DNA from: Aliiruegeria haliotis
GTDB lineage: Bacteria > Pseudomonadota > Alphaproteobacteria > Rhodobacterales > Rhodobacteraceae
Assembly: GCF_003003255.1 (NCBI RefSeq)
Contig: NZ_PVTD01000001.1
Span: 868,001 to 932,000 of the forward strand
Length of the DNA stretch: 64,000 bases
Reading direction: 5' to 3'
A program made the position numbers and the translations under genes. The notes under the pieces were generated by a model that was not told where the DNA came from, made no database searches, and saw only the letters and a program-made list of their open reading frames with translations. Within the stretch, counting starts at the first letter, position 1. Each line of letters opens with the position of its first letter. Shown here piece after piece: positions 1-9,431 of this stretch.

Positions 1-312
1 AGTGGCCTTTCTCAGATGGGCTGAAACGCAAGGCGTGGCAGCCTGCCCACCTTGCTGCCGTCGCTTCGGGCCCATCGGGTGGCCGGTTGATGTCATTCGG
101 GACAGACTCGCGCCTTCCGGCCCCAGCCAAAACGGGAGAATCGGGCCGTGCGTCCGGTTGGACGACCAGTCTGTTCCGAAGTGTGGGCACCCCGTCGACA
201 TCATACCGGACGGGAGGTCGCAAAAAGGGCCGGTCCCGGGATCGGAGACCGGCCCTTTCGGGACGTGTTCAGCGTGGCGTGGGGACGGCCCGTGAGAGAC
301 GCCCCCGGCAGA
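1..312. other. Intergenic region downstream of eno (window edge)
   Basis: I recognise no gene here. Open frames across this stretch are shadows with no family resemblance. The only clear element is the hairpin terminator of eno at 222-258. The left end may belong to the flank of a gene outside the window. Confidence 0.5.
222..258 (-). terminator. Rho-independent terminator of eno
   Basis: A perfect 12-bp inverted repeat (aaagggccggtc at 224-235, gaccggcccttt at 247-258) with an 11-nt loop. Read on the minus strand it is followed by a run of T (A at 222-226 on the plus strand). It lies about 55 bp beyond the eno stop codon. Confidence 0.85.
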
Positions 313-1629
<1,317 letters not shown>

Positions 1630-2532
1630 TTACCCTTGTCGGGCCTCCGTGAAAAGTGCGCGTTCCCGCGCAAGCGTGTAGAGCCCGGCGCCGACGATCA
1701 TGCCGGCACCAAGGAAGGTCATTGCATCCGGTCGCTCGCCGAACACGAGCATCCCGAGCGCCATTGCGAAGATGAGCCGCGAGTAGCGAAACGGCGCCAC
1801 GGCGGAGAGCTGGGCGATCCGGACTGCCTGCGTGATCATCATGTAGGCCGCACCTCCCAGAAGGATGATTCCGACCAGGGACAGGCCAAGCTCCGGGGCG
1901 ACGGGGATCGGCGGCGTGCCGGTTGCCAGCAGCGCGGCACCCGTGGGAATCATCATCAGGATGCCCCAGAGCGACAGTTGGAGCGCCGAAAGCCGTGGCG
2001 GCACAAGCGGCGTGACGACATCGCGGGCGGCCAGCGCGACGGCTGCGATCACCGCAAGAAGCGTCGCCGGCTGGAAACTCTCGTAGCCCGGGCGGACAAT
2101 GCAGAGGACACCGGCCATCCCGACACCGATTGCCGCCCACCGCCGCCATCCCACCGACTCGCCCAGGATCAGGGCGGCACCACATGTCACGAGGAGCGGC
2201 ACCGATTGCAGGATCGTCGTCGCGACGGACAGCGGTATCATCGTCAGGGCCGTGATGAAGCAGAGCGGACCCACGACATCGCCCAGGTTCCGGATGATGA
2301 CGGCCGGATGCAGGATCTCGCGCGGCACAAGCGACTGCCGATTGTAGAGGACCAGCGCGCCGAAGAGCAGCGAACTGCCGGCGCCGACCATCAGCAGGAT
2401 TTGTCCGACGGGCAGCCGCGTGGAGACCTGTTTGATCAGCATGTCGGCGAGCGCAAACCCGGCCATGGAACCGATCATCAGAAGCGCACCGCGCAGGTTG
2501 TTCATTCGGAAAATCCGGGACCTTTGGGCCAT
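1630..2532 (-). CDS. EamA/DMT-family permease
   Basis: A 300-residue inner-membrane protein with about ten hydrophobic segments arranged as two EamA repeats, the standard drug/metabolite transporter plan. The second half ends in the usual LVFGERPDAMTFLGAGMIVGAG-like block, where E and P follow the ninth helix. The substrate cannot be read from sequence. Two starts are possible: the ATG at 2532, or an internal one at 2505 (MNNLRGALL), which places the first helix near the N-terminus. Neither has a convincing Shine-Dalgarno. It lies just upstream of eno on the same strand but has no obvious functional tie to it. Confidence 0.85.
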   Translation of the reverse strand: MAQRSRIFRMNNLRGALLMIGSMAGFALADMLIKQVSTRLPVGQILLMVGAGSSLLFGALVLYNRQSLVPREILHPAVIIRNLGDVVGPLCFITALTMIPLSVATTILQSVPLLVTCGAALILGESVGWRRWAAIGVGMAGVLCIVRPGYESFQPATLLAVIAAVALAARDVVTPLVPPRLSALQLSLWGILMMIPTGAALLATGTPPIPVAPELGLSLVGIILLGGAAYMMITQAVRIAQLSAVAPFRYSRLIFAMALGMLVFGERPDAMTFLGAGMIVGAGLYTLARERALFTEARQG

Positions 2533-2869
2533 GAAACCGCGTTTTAGCGCTCTCTAGACCGGTTTGGGGGCGATAACAAAGCGCCAAAGCGCCGCTGGGC
2601 CTGAAAACCCGCCCTGCATGGGATGCAACGGTCCCGCTGTCGAACGCTGCAAAAGTGCCTCTCCGTGCAACGGCCGCAAGGACCTGGTCCGGCTGACCCT
2701 GGATCCTCTGTTGCGGCGGGGTAGCTAACAGGACGGAAGATATTTGGGGCAGGGACGTTGAAAAACAGCACCGAATGTCGGGCAAGACGGCGTGCCGATC
2801 ACTGACAAGGTCCAGATAGGCTTGGGCCACAGCAAGTACCGGCGTGTACAATGCGCTTGGCAGGCGCCG
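2533..2869. other. Intergenic region between fur and the EamA permease
   Basis: About 340 bp with no recognisable gene, RNA or clear terminator. It must hold the permease promoter and the 3' end of the fur transcript. The short open frames inside have no signal of being real. Confidence 0.5.
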
Positions 2870-3286
2870 TCAGGTGCGCCGCTTGCGTGGCACGCCGTAC
2901 AGTTCGAGCTTGTGGCCCTTCAGGTCATAGCCAAGGCGCTCTGCGATCTTTTCCTGCAAGGCCTCGATCTCGGGGTCGCAAAACTCGATCACCTCGCCCG
3001 AATTCATGTCGATGAGGTGGTCGTGGTGTTCCCGGTCGGCGTCCTCGTAGCGCGCGCGCCCGTCCCCGAATTCCAGCCGGTCCAGGATGCCGGCCTCCTC
3101 GAAGAGCTTGACCGTCCGGTAGACCGTGGCGATCGAAATGCGCGGGTCGCGCGCTGTGGCGCGGGCATGGAGTTCTTCCACATCGGGATGATCCGTCGCC
3201 GAGGAGAGCACCTCTGCGATCACCTTGCGCTGCCCGGTCATGCGAAGGCCCTTCGCCTCCAGTCTGTCGAGAATCGACACGCTCAT
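2870..3286 (-). CDS. fur: Fur-family metalloregulator (Fur/Mur type)
   Basis: A 138-residue DNA-binding repressor. The N-terminal winged helix is visible as GLRMTGQRKVIAEVL and SIATVYRTVKLFEEAGI. The metal-sensing region follows with H87-H88-D89-H90 and GEVIEFCDPEIEALQ. The C-terminal CxxC zinc site of E. coli Fur is absent, as in many alphaproteobacterial Fur/Mur proteins. The histidine-rich haem motif of Irr is also missing, so I prefer Fur/Mur to Irr. In rhodobacteria this class usually responds to manganese, but the sequence alone does not decide iron versus manganese. It follows moxR on the same strand after 116 bp. Confidence 0.88.
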   Translation of the reverse strand: MSVSILDRLEAKGLRMTGQRKVIAEVLSSATDHPDVEELHARATARDPRISIATVYRTVKLFEEAGILDRLEFGDGRARYEDADREHHDHLIDMNSGEVIEFCDPEIEALQEKIAERLGYDLKGHKLELYGVPRKRRT

Positions 3287-3402
3287 GCTCTCAAACCCTT
3301 GCTCTCGAAGGTGCAGACTATCGGATCGCTCCGGCGAGGAAAACCCGCTGCGCGGCGGGACCGGGCCCGACCCCCGGTGGCATGGCGGGCAGCCTGTCCG
3401 GC

Positions 3403-4242
3403 TCAGCGTTGGCGCCGCGCCATGAAGGCAAGCCGCTCGAAAAGGTGCACGTCCTGCTCGTTCTTAAGCAACGCGCCATGGAGCCGTGGCAGGGTTTCGG
3501 CCCCGTCCCGCTTGAGGTCGCCCGCGTCGAGATCCTCTGCCAGCAGCAGCTTCAGCCAGTCCAGCACCTCCGAGGTCGAGGGCTTTTTCTTCAGTCCCTG
3601 CTGGTCCCGGATCTCGTAGAATTGCGTCAGCGCCGTGGTCAGCAACGATTGCTTGATGCCCGGATGGTGGACTTCGACGATCTGTTTCATCGTCTCCATG
3701 TCGGGGAAGCGGATGTAGTGGAAGAAGCAGCGGCGCAAAAAGGCGTCAGGCAGTTCCTTCTCGTTGTTGGAGGTGATGATGACGATGGGGCGGTTGACGG
3801 CACGGACGGTCTCGCCGGTCTCGTAGACGTGGAATTCCATCCGGTCGAGTTCCTGCAAAAGGTCGTTCGGAAACTCGATATCGGCCTTGTCGATCTCGTC
3901 GATCAACAGGACGACCTTGCCGTCTGCCGCGAAGGCGTCCCAAAGTTTCCCGCGCTTGATGTAGTTGGCGACGTCATGCACCCGCTCTTCGCCGAGCTGG
4001 CTGTCGCGCAACCGGCTGACGGCGTCGTATTCGTACAATCCCTGCTGGGCGCGGGTGGTCGACTTGATATGCCACTCGATCATCGGCAGACCGAGCGCGG
4101 CAGAGACCTGACGGGCGAGTTCGGTCTTTCCGGTGCCCGGTTCGCCCTTCACCAGTAGGGGCCGTTCGAGAGTGACTGCGGCATTCACGGCGACCTTGAG
4201 GTCCTCCGTGGCGACATACGACTCGGTGCCTGCGAATTTCAT
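3403..4242 (-). CDS. MoxR-family AAA+ ATPase
   Basis: A 279-residue AAA+ ATPase. Walker A is GEPGTGKTE, Walker B is VVLLIDEIDKA, and sensor 1 is IVIITSNNEKELPDAFLRR, all in the expected order. MoxR proteins act as chaperone-like ATPases, usually with a von Willebrand factor A partner. The start at 4242 (MKFAGTESYVATEDL) is preferred because GGAAAG precedes it; an in-frame ATG at 4269 would add nine residues with no domain. No VWA gene lies next to it: the downstream gene is fur. The upstream gene dksA is divergent. Confidence 0.85.
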   Translation of the reverse strand: MKFAGTESYVATEDLKVAVNAAVTLERPLLVKGEPGTGKTELARQVSAALGLPMIEWHIKSTTRAQQGLYEYDAVSRLRDSQLGEERVHDVANYIKRGKLWDAFAADGKVVLLIDEIDKADIEFPNDLLQELDRMEFHVYETGETVRAVNRPIVIITSNNEKELPDAFLRRCFFHYIRFPDMETMKQIVEVHHPGIKQSLLTTALTQFYEIRDQQGLKKKPSTSEVLDWLKLLLAEDLDAGDLKRDGAETLPRLHGALLKNEQDVHLFERLAFMARRQR

Positions 4243-4461
4243 GTGACTTTCCGGCCTTTTGACTGACAAACCTCACGCGGACCCCGTCACGCGATTGCGC
4301 TACACTGCCTTTGCTTTTTGTCAGTGACAACCCGCTACGCTTGGAGTAGGAACCGCGCCAAGGGAGCCACGATGCCTGTGACGGAAGACCAAGTGCCAGA
4401 ATTGAAGCCGGACAACGGTGAAGACCCCGTACCGCAGGATCCAGCGCGAGAGGGAGCAGGG

Positions 4462-4884
4462 ATGAAACAGGAAACCTTTTTGCCGGACGACTACCGTCCC
4501 GCAGAAGACGAACCTTTCATGAACGAGCTGCAGCTGGAGTATTTCCGGCGCAAGCTTCTGGCCTGGAAGGAAGACCTTCTGGCAGATAGTCGCGACACCA
4601 TCGAGGGCTTGCAGGACAGCACCCGCAACATTCCCGATGTCGCCGACCGTGCCAGCGAGGAAACCGATCGCGCGCTTGAGCTGCGGACCCGGGATCGCCA
4701 GCGCAAGCTCGTGGGCAAGATCGATTCCGCGTTGCGCCGGATCGCCGAGGGCGAATACGGCTATTGCGAGGACACGGGCGAGCCGATTTCGCTCAAGCGT
4801 CTCGACGCACGCCCGATCGCCACGCTGAGCCTTGAGGCGCAGGAGCGCCACGAGCGGCGCGAGAAGGTCCACCGCGACGATTGA
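4462..4884 (+). CDS. dksA: DksA-family RNA polymerase-binding regulator (single-cysteine type)
   Basis: A 140-residue transcription factor that enters the RNA polymerase secondary channel and works with ppGpp in the stringent response. It shows the coiled-coil region (RRKLLAWKEDLLADSRDTIE, DVADRASEETDRALELRTRD) with the acidic tip D-x-x-D, then the globular end GEYGYCEDTGEPISLKRL. Only the first cysteine of the usual four-cysteine zinc finger remains; the others are T, S and A. This matches the characterised Rhodobacter sphaeroides type. The start at 4462 has AGGGAGCAGGG upstream. An in-frame ATG at 4372, also with AGGGAG, would add 30 acidic residues and cannot be excluded. Confidence 0.9.
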   Translation: MKQETFLPDDYRPAEDEPFMNELQLEYFRRKLLAWKEDLLADSRDTIEGLQDSTRNIPDVADRASEETDRALELRTRDRQRKLVGKIDSALRRIAEGEYGYCEDTGEPISLKRLDARPIATLSLEAQERHERREKVHRDD

Positions 4885-4952
4885 GCGCTGTGGCGCGGCC
4901 GGAAAGCGGCCTGTAAGACTTCCAGAACCGGATGTTGAAGCATTCGAAGGTC

Positions 4953-4980
4953 AACGCCGGGCGCGACACCCGGCGTTTTC
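4953..4980 (+). terminator. Terminator of dksA
   Basis: Inverted repeat aacgccggg (4953-4961) and cccggcgtt (4969-4977) with a 7-nt loop, followed by TTTT. It lies about 70 bp after dksA and just before the monooxygenase gene. Confidence 0.75.
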
Positions 4981-4993
4981 TGTTGGAGGCAGG

Positions 4994-6163
4994 ATGAATC
5001 TGATTGGACGCGAGATCACCATTCTGGGTGCCGGCGTGGCAGGGCTGGCGGCAGCGCGGGCGCTGGCCATGCGTGGCGCGTCGGTGCGGGTGATCGAACA
5101 GGCACCGGAGGTCACAGAGGTTGGCGCGGGGTTGCAGATTTCCCCGAATGGCGGGGTCGTTCTGGAAGCGCTCGGCCTGGGCAAGGCCTTCGAAGAGATC
5201 TCCACCGCGTCGCGGGGGGCGGTCCTGCGAGACTATGCCCGTGGCGCGGAGGTGCTGCGGCTGGACCTGGCGAAATTCGGCCGTTTCGGGCTGGTACACC
5301 GGGCCGACCTGATCGGGGTCTTGGAGCAGGGCGCGCGGGAGGCGGGCGTTCGGTTCGACCTTGGCGTGCACGTCGCCTCGGTTCACCTCAACAGCCGGGA
5401 GCCGGTCATCTTCGTGGATGGCAAGGATCCGGAACGACTCCCGTTTCTGATCGCGGCGGACGGGTTGCATTCTCGCCTGCGCGCGGCGCTGTCCGGAGAG
5501 TCCACACCAGAGTTTACCGGCCACGTGGCATGGCGAGCATTGTTGCCGATCGAAAAGGGGTCGGTGGCGCCGGAAGCGCACGTTTTCATGGGGCCGGGCA
5601 AACATCTCGTGGCCTATCCGCTGCGGGACGGTACGCTGCTCAACCTTGTCGGGGTGCAGGAGCGCCGGGAATGGGCAGAAGAGGGCTGGAACCATCGCGG
5701 TGACCCGGACACCTTCCGCAAGGTGTTCTCGGATTTTGGTCACCCCGTGCGCGGTTGGTTGGAGCAGGTTCAGGACGTGATGGTCTGGGGGCTGTTCAAG
5801 CATCCTGTCGCCACGGAATGGTATGGCTGGAATGCAGTGTTGGCCGGCGACGCCGCGCATCCGACGCTGCCATTCCTGGCACAGGGCGCGTGTCTCGGGC
5901 TGGAGGATGCCTGGGTTCTCGCCCATGCCCTCGCGACCCACGACAGCGTCGCCGCCGCGCTGGCCTGGTATCAGGATATCCGTGCACCGCGGGCGCGCCG
6001 GATCGTGGATGCCGCAACCAGCAACGCCCGCAACTACCACCTTCGCGCGGCCCCGATTCGGGCCATCGCGCATACCGGCTTGCGCATGATCGGCCAAGCC
6101 TCACCCGATTTCATGGTGGACCGTTTCGAGTGGCTCTACACCCATGACGTGACCGCATATTGA
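4994..6163 (+). CDS. FAD-dependent monooxygenase (salicylate hydroxylase-like)
   Basis: A 389-residue class A flavoprotein monooxygenase. It has the Rossmann FAD site ILGAGVAGLAAARALA at residues about 9-24, the conserved FAD/NADH segment LIAADGLHSRLR in the middle, and the ribityl-binding AVLAGDAAHPTLPFLAQGA near residue 280. These enzymes hydroxylate aromatic or related substrates with NAD(P)H and O2. The closest familiar types are salicylate 1-monooxygenase and 6-hydroxynicotinate 3-monooxygenase, but the substrate is not determinable here because no aromatic-degradation genes flank it. The start at 4994 follows GGAGGCAGG. The gene ends 4 bp from the convergent thioesterase. Confidence 0.85.
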   Translation: MNLIGREITILGAGVAGLAAARALAMRGASVRVIEQAPEVTEVGAGLQISPNGGVVLEALGLGKAFEEISTASRGAVLRDYARGAEVLRLDLAKFGRFGLVHRADLIGVLEQGAREAGVRFDLGVHVASVHLNSREPVIFVDGKDPERLPFLIAADGLHSRLRAALSGESTPEFTGHVAWRALLPIEKGSVAPEAHVFMGPGKHLVAYPLRDGTLLNLVGVQERREWAEEGWNHRGDPDTFRKVFSDFGHPVRGWLEQVQDVMVWGLFKHPVATEWYGWNAVLAGDAAHPTLPFLAQGACLGLEDAWVLAHALATHDSVAAALAWYQDIRAPRARRIVDAATSNARNYHLRAAPIRAIAHTGLRMIGQASPDFMVDRFEWLYTHDVTAY

Positions 6164-6167
6164 GGGC

Positions 6168-6641
6168 TCACGCCTCTGCAACGGCACCATCACGTTCGAT
6201 GAGCGTTTGCTTCATGGTGTCGGTCAGTGGAAAACGCCCCTCGCCATTTCGTTGAAGCAACACTACGAGCGCGAATCCCTCGATCCGACATTCCGGTGCA
6301 AAAACAGCGTATTCCATACGAAAGCTCGTGCGGCGAAACCGGGTGGTTCGGGCGGTGACGATGTAATCCTCGTTGATGAACATCGGCGCATGATAGGTGG
6401 CGCCGACGGATTTCAGCACCAGATCCGGAGAGGCCTCGTCATAGTCGGAGATGCCGTACGCGCGGCAATAGGGCAACCGCAGGCTTTCGAACCAGCGCAG
6501 GTAGGCCGTGTGGTTCACATGGTTCAGTGCGTCCAGTTCAGAGAACCGGACGCGGTCTCGGATCCCGTAGCGCCATTCCGGCGGGACGCCAGCGGCGCGA
6601 AGGTCCTGTGCCGACAAGGGTGTGAGGAAGGGCGGTGTCAT
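6168..6641 (-). CDS. Hot-dog acyl-CoA/ACP thioesterase
   Basis: A 157-residue single hot-dog domain. The 4HBT-type signature RVRFSELDALNHVNHTAYLR, with its conserved D and N-H-V-N-H, sits at about residues 28-47, and the second strand region YHAPMFINEDYIVTARTTRF follows. The family hydrolyses acyl-CoA or acyl-ACP thioesters in the cytoplasm; chain-length preference cannot be read. The start ATG at 6641 gives a normal-length protein; longer upstream frames run through arginine-rich non-coding sequence. It lies 95 bp after galK on the same strand and may be read with the gal genes. Confidence 0.8.
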   Translation of the reverse strand: MTPPFLTPLSAQDLRAAGVPPEWRYGIRDRVRFSELDALNHVNHTAYLRWFESLRLPYCRAYGISDYDEASPDLVLKSVGATYHAPMFINEDYIVTARTTRFRRTSFRMEYAVFAPECRIEGFALVVLLQRNGEGRFPLTDTMKQTLIERDGAVAEA

Positions 6642-6736
6642 GGCGGCCTCGTCGCGTTTCCGTATTTCCTGAAACAAGCCACGCGCAGAGGCCAGGCGCA
6701 AGCCGGTCGGTGCCCTCCCGGTTGCGCGCGGGGCCG

Positions 6737-7837
6737 TCAGGTGACGGCGAGTACGCGTGCCTGTTCGGAGGTTTCGACGATCCCGGCGCTGAACCGCTCG
6801 ATATCGGAATCCTTCACCAATGCGACGACCGATCCCCCCCAACCGCCGCCGGTCTGGCGCGCGCCGATCGCGCCAAGCGCCATCGCAGCTTCGACCAGGG
6901 CATCGGTTTCGGGCACGGTGATCTCGAAATCGTCCCGCTGAGAGGCGTGGCTGCTCACCATCAGCGCGCCGAATTCAGGCAGATCGCCGGCTTTCAGGGC
7001 CGCGATACCATCGAGTGCGCGCTGGTTGTCGGTGATGATATGCCGGGCACGGCGGTCGAGCGGGTCGGAAAGCGCGTTGATACGCTCCAGATCCGCCGGT
7101 CCGAGGTCGCTCAGGATATCGACCCCCAGTTCGGCGCAGGCGGCATTGCATTCGGCGACGCGGGTTGCATAGCCATCGTCGGTCAACTGGTGACTGACGC
7201 CGGAATGCACGATCACGAAGCTGGCGCCAACGGGCGAGGGGGCCGGATCGAACGCCAGCGTCCGGGTGTTGAGGAACAGGGCCGTGCCGGGGTCGCCAAC
7301 GGCGGAGGCAAACTGGTCCATGATTCCGCAGGGCATGCCGACGAAGTCGTTCTCCACCGCGCGGGCCATGATGGCAGTGTCGACCGCCGACATCTGTTTG
7401 CCATAGAGTTCGGTGACGGCCTTAATGCTGGCCACCTCCAGCGCCGCAGAGCTCGACAGCCCGGCGCCCATCGGAAGCGTGGTGATCAGCGCGATGCGCA
7501 CTCCGGTCTTCGCAACCTCGGTTTCGGCTGCGAATTTCAGGCAGCCTAGGACGTAGTCCGACCAGCGGCCTTCCTTGCTGTCGGTGATATTGCGGGTCTC
7601 CGATGCGTGGAACGTGTCGGAATAGGCCTCCACAACACCCGGCGCCGGGCCGCGTCCGATGGCAATCGACACCCCGAGCCCGTTCAGGGCCATCGGCAGG
7701 ACATAGCCGCCGTTGTAGTCTGTGTGCTCGCCCAGCAGGTTCACCCGCCCCGGGGCGGAGGCCAGCACCTCCGGTTCGTCCCCGAAATGGCCGCGATATG
7801 CGGTGGCAACCGCGCTCAGTTGATCCGGTCCGGTCAT
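6737..7837 (-). CDS. galK: Galactokinase
   Basis: A GHMP kinase of 366 residues that phosphorylates galactose to galactose-1-phosphate (Leloir pathway). The galactokinase signature [17 protein letters not shown] is at residues 28-44. The ATP-binding [15 protein letters not shown] is in the middle, CGIMDQFAS carries the likely catalytic aspartate, and the third motif is [16 protein letters not shown]. Its start codon overlaps the galT stop by ATGA, so the two are translationally coupled. galE and galM are not in this window. Confidence 0.96.
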   Translation of the reverse strand: MTGPDQLSAVATAYRGHFGDEPEVLASAPGRVNLLGEHTDYNGGYVLPMALNGLGVSIAIGRGPAPGVVEAYSDTFHASETRNITDSKEGRWSDYVLGCLKFAAETEVAKTGVRIALITTLPMGAGLSSSAALEVASIKAVTELYGKQMSAVDTAIMARAVENDFVGMPCGIMDQFASAVGDPGTALFLNTRTLAFDPAPSPVGASFVIVHSGVSHQLTDDGYATRVAECNAACAELGVDILSDLGPADLERINALSDPLDRRARHIITDNQRALDGIAALKAGDLPEFGALMVSSHASQRDDFEITVPETDALVEAAMALGAIGARQTGGGWGGSVVALVKDSDIERFSAGIVETSEQARVLAVT

Positions 7838-8898
7838 GCCTGTCCTCCCAGGGCGCGCGCAGCCTTGTAGTGAACATCGGAGAGGTCGCGCAGCCGCTCC
7901 GCAGCAGTTTCGGCGGTCAGATCCCTCTGCGCCTCCGCCAGCATCTCGAACCCGACCATGAACTTGCGCACCGTCGCGGAGCGCAGGAGCGGCGGATAGA
8001 AATGGGCATGCAATTGCCAGTGGTCGAACGTGCCCGCGCGGGTCGGGGCACCGTGCCAGCCCATGGTGTAGGGAAACTCTGTCTGAAACAGGTTGTCATA
8101 GCGGGTCGTCAACCGCTTGAGCAGGTCGGCGAGTGCCTGTCGCTGTTCCCCCGACAGGTCGGGCAGGCGCAGCACATGTGCCTTGGGCAGCACCAGCGTC
8201 TCGAAAGGCCATATCGCCCAGTAGGGCACGACAGCGATCCAGTGCTCGTTCTCTACCACGGTGCGTTCACCCGCCGCGGATTCGGCGGTTGCGTATTCCA
8301 GCAACAGGTTCTGGCCGTGCTCCCGGAGATAGCGCGACTGGGTCTCGTCCTCGGTCGCGACTTCGTTCGGGAGGAAGTCGGATGCCCAGATCTGCCCATG
8401 CGGGTGCGGCTGCGAACAGCCCATTACCGCGCCCTTGTTCTCGAACACCGCGACCCAATCATAGGTGGCGCCAAGATCCTCGATCTGTTCGGCCCAAGTA
8501 TCGACCACCTTGCGGATGGCATCGACGGGCAGTTCCGGCAAGGTCAGGTCGTGGCGTTCGGAAAAACACATCACCCGCGCGGTGCCGCGTACATTTTCGG
8601 CTTGGAACAACGGGTTGTCGGACGTTCCTCCCTTGGGTGTGTCGTCCAGCATCGCCGGGAAATCATTGGGAAACACGAAAGGACCGACGAAGTCCGGGTT
8701 CACCGCGCCGCTGGTCCGGGTGTTGCCGGGGCACAGGTAGCACTTTGGATCGTGGCGCGGCTTTTCCTCTCCGGCCGTGTCCTCCTCCTGTCCAAGCCAG
8801 GGGCGTTGCGTGCGGTGCGGAGAGACGAGCACCCATTCCCCCTTGAGCGGGTTGAAACGGCGGTGCGGCGAATTCGTGGCGAGCGTGGCAGGATCCAT
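7834..8898 (-). CDS. galT: Galactose-1-phosphate uridylyltransferase
   Basis: A 354-residue enzyme that exchanges UMP between UDP-glucose and galactose-1-phosphate. The N-terminal [17 protein letters not shown], the zinc-site CYLCPGN (C53 and C56) and the nucleophile motif [18 protein letters not shown] are intact, followed by the C-terminal HIT-like half with [11 protein letters not shown]. It is the first gene of a galT-galK pair on the minus strand, with a long upstream region shared with the divergent icd gene. Confidence 0.96.
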   Translation of the reverse strand: MDPATLATNSPHRRFNPLKGEWVLVSPHRTQRPWLGQEEDTAGEEKPRHDPKCYLCPGNTRTSGAVNPDFVGPFVFPNDFPAMLDDTPKGGTSDNPLFQAENVRGTARVMCFSERHDLTLPELPVDAIRKVVDTWAEQIEDLGATYDWVAVFENKGAVMGCSQPHPHGQIWASDFLPNEVATEDETQSRYLREHGQNLLLEYATAESAAGERTVVENEHWIAVVPYWAIWPFETLVLPKAHVLRLPDLSGEQRQALADLLKRLTTRYDNLFQTEFPYTMGWHGAPTRAGTFDHWQLHAHFYPPLLRSATVRKFMVGFEMLAEAQRDLTAETAAERLRDLSDVHYKAARALGGQA

Positions 8899-9431
8899 GG
8901 TGTGCGTCCTGTTTGGGGCCGAAGCCTATGGGTTCGCGATGACGTATCGCGTCAGTCGACGGTCCGTGTCTATGCGCCATCGGGCCACGTCGACACTATC
9001 GTTGTGCGATCGGTTGAGACAAACACCGGACAAGTGTGTGGGCAGTCGAAACCGGCTATCACATTGAGAACATTGTCGCAATAAAAAGAACAATATCGCG
9101 CAGCGCCATTGTGTAGCAGTGACCGCCGCCATCTCTTGAGTGGCGTTTCGTTTCGGGTTCAAGGCGGTTTGATATCTCCAAACAGGGACATGCAAGCGGG
9201 ATATGGCGGATCTGCGTCCGACGCATGGAGTTTCGGTTTTGGCGCGGGCGTCCTGTTGCACCGCAGCGAATTGCAAACGTCGAAATAACCCCTTAAAGAA
9301 CGGGCGGAATGCTGCTCCCGGCACGCCATTAGAGGTCGCCGGCAGTGGATATGGGGGGACGAGACGGAGATTGCGCGGGATGTCGCAACGCCGCCACGCA
9401 TCAGAGAACATCGCTGAAAGGTACTAAAATC
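8899..9431. other. Divergent intergenic region between galT and icd
   Basis: A 533-bp region with no recognisable gene. It must hold the galT promoter (minus strand) and the icd promoter (plus strand). The AT-richer part is around 9060-9110 (many A and T in an otherwise GC-rich background), a likely promoter zone. A short interrupted repeat gtttg/caaac spans about 9165-9181. I cannot identify a known operator or a riboswitch. Confidence 0.5.

Noticed and set aside
2870-3286. Irr identity for the Fur-family gene
   Set aside because: The haem-binding motif and the histidine cluster typical of Irr are not present; Fur/Mur fits better.
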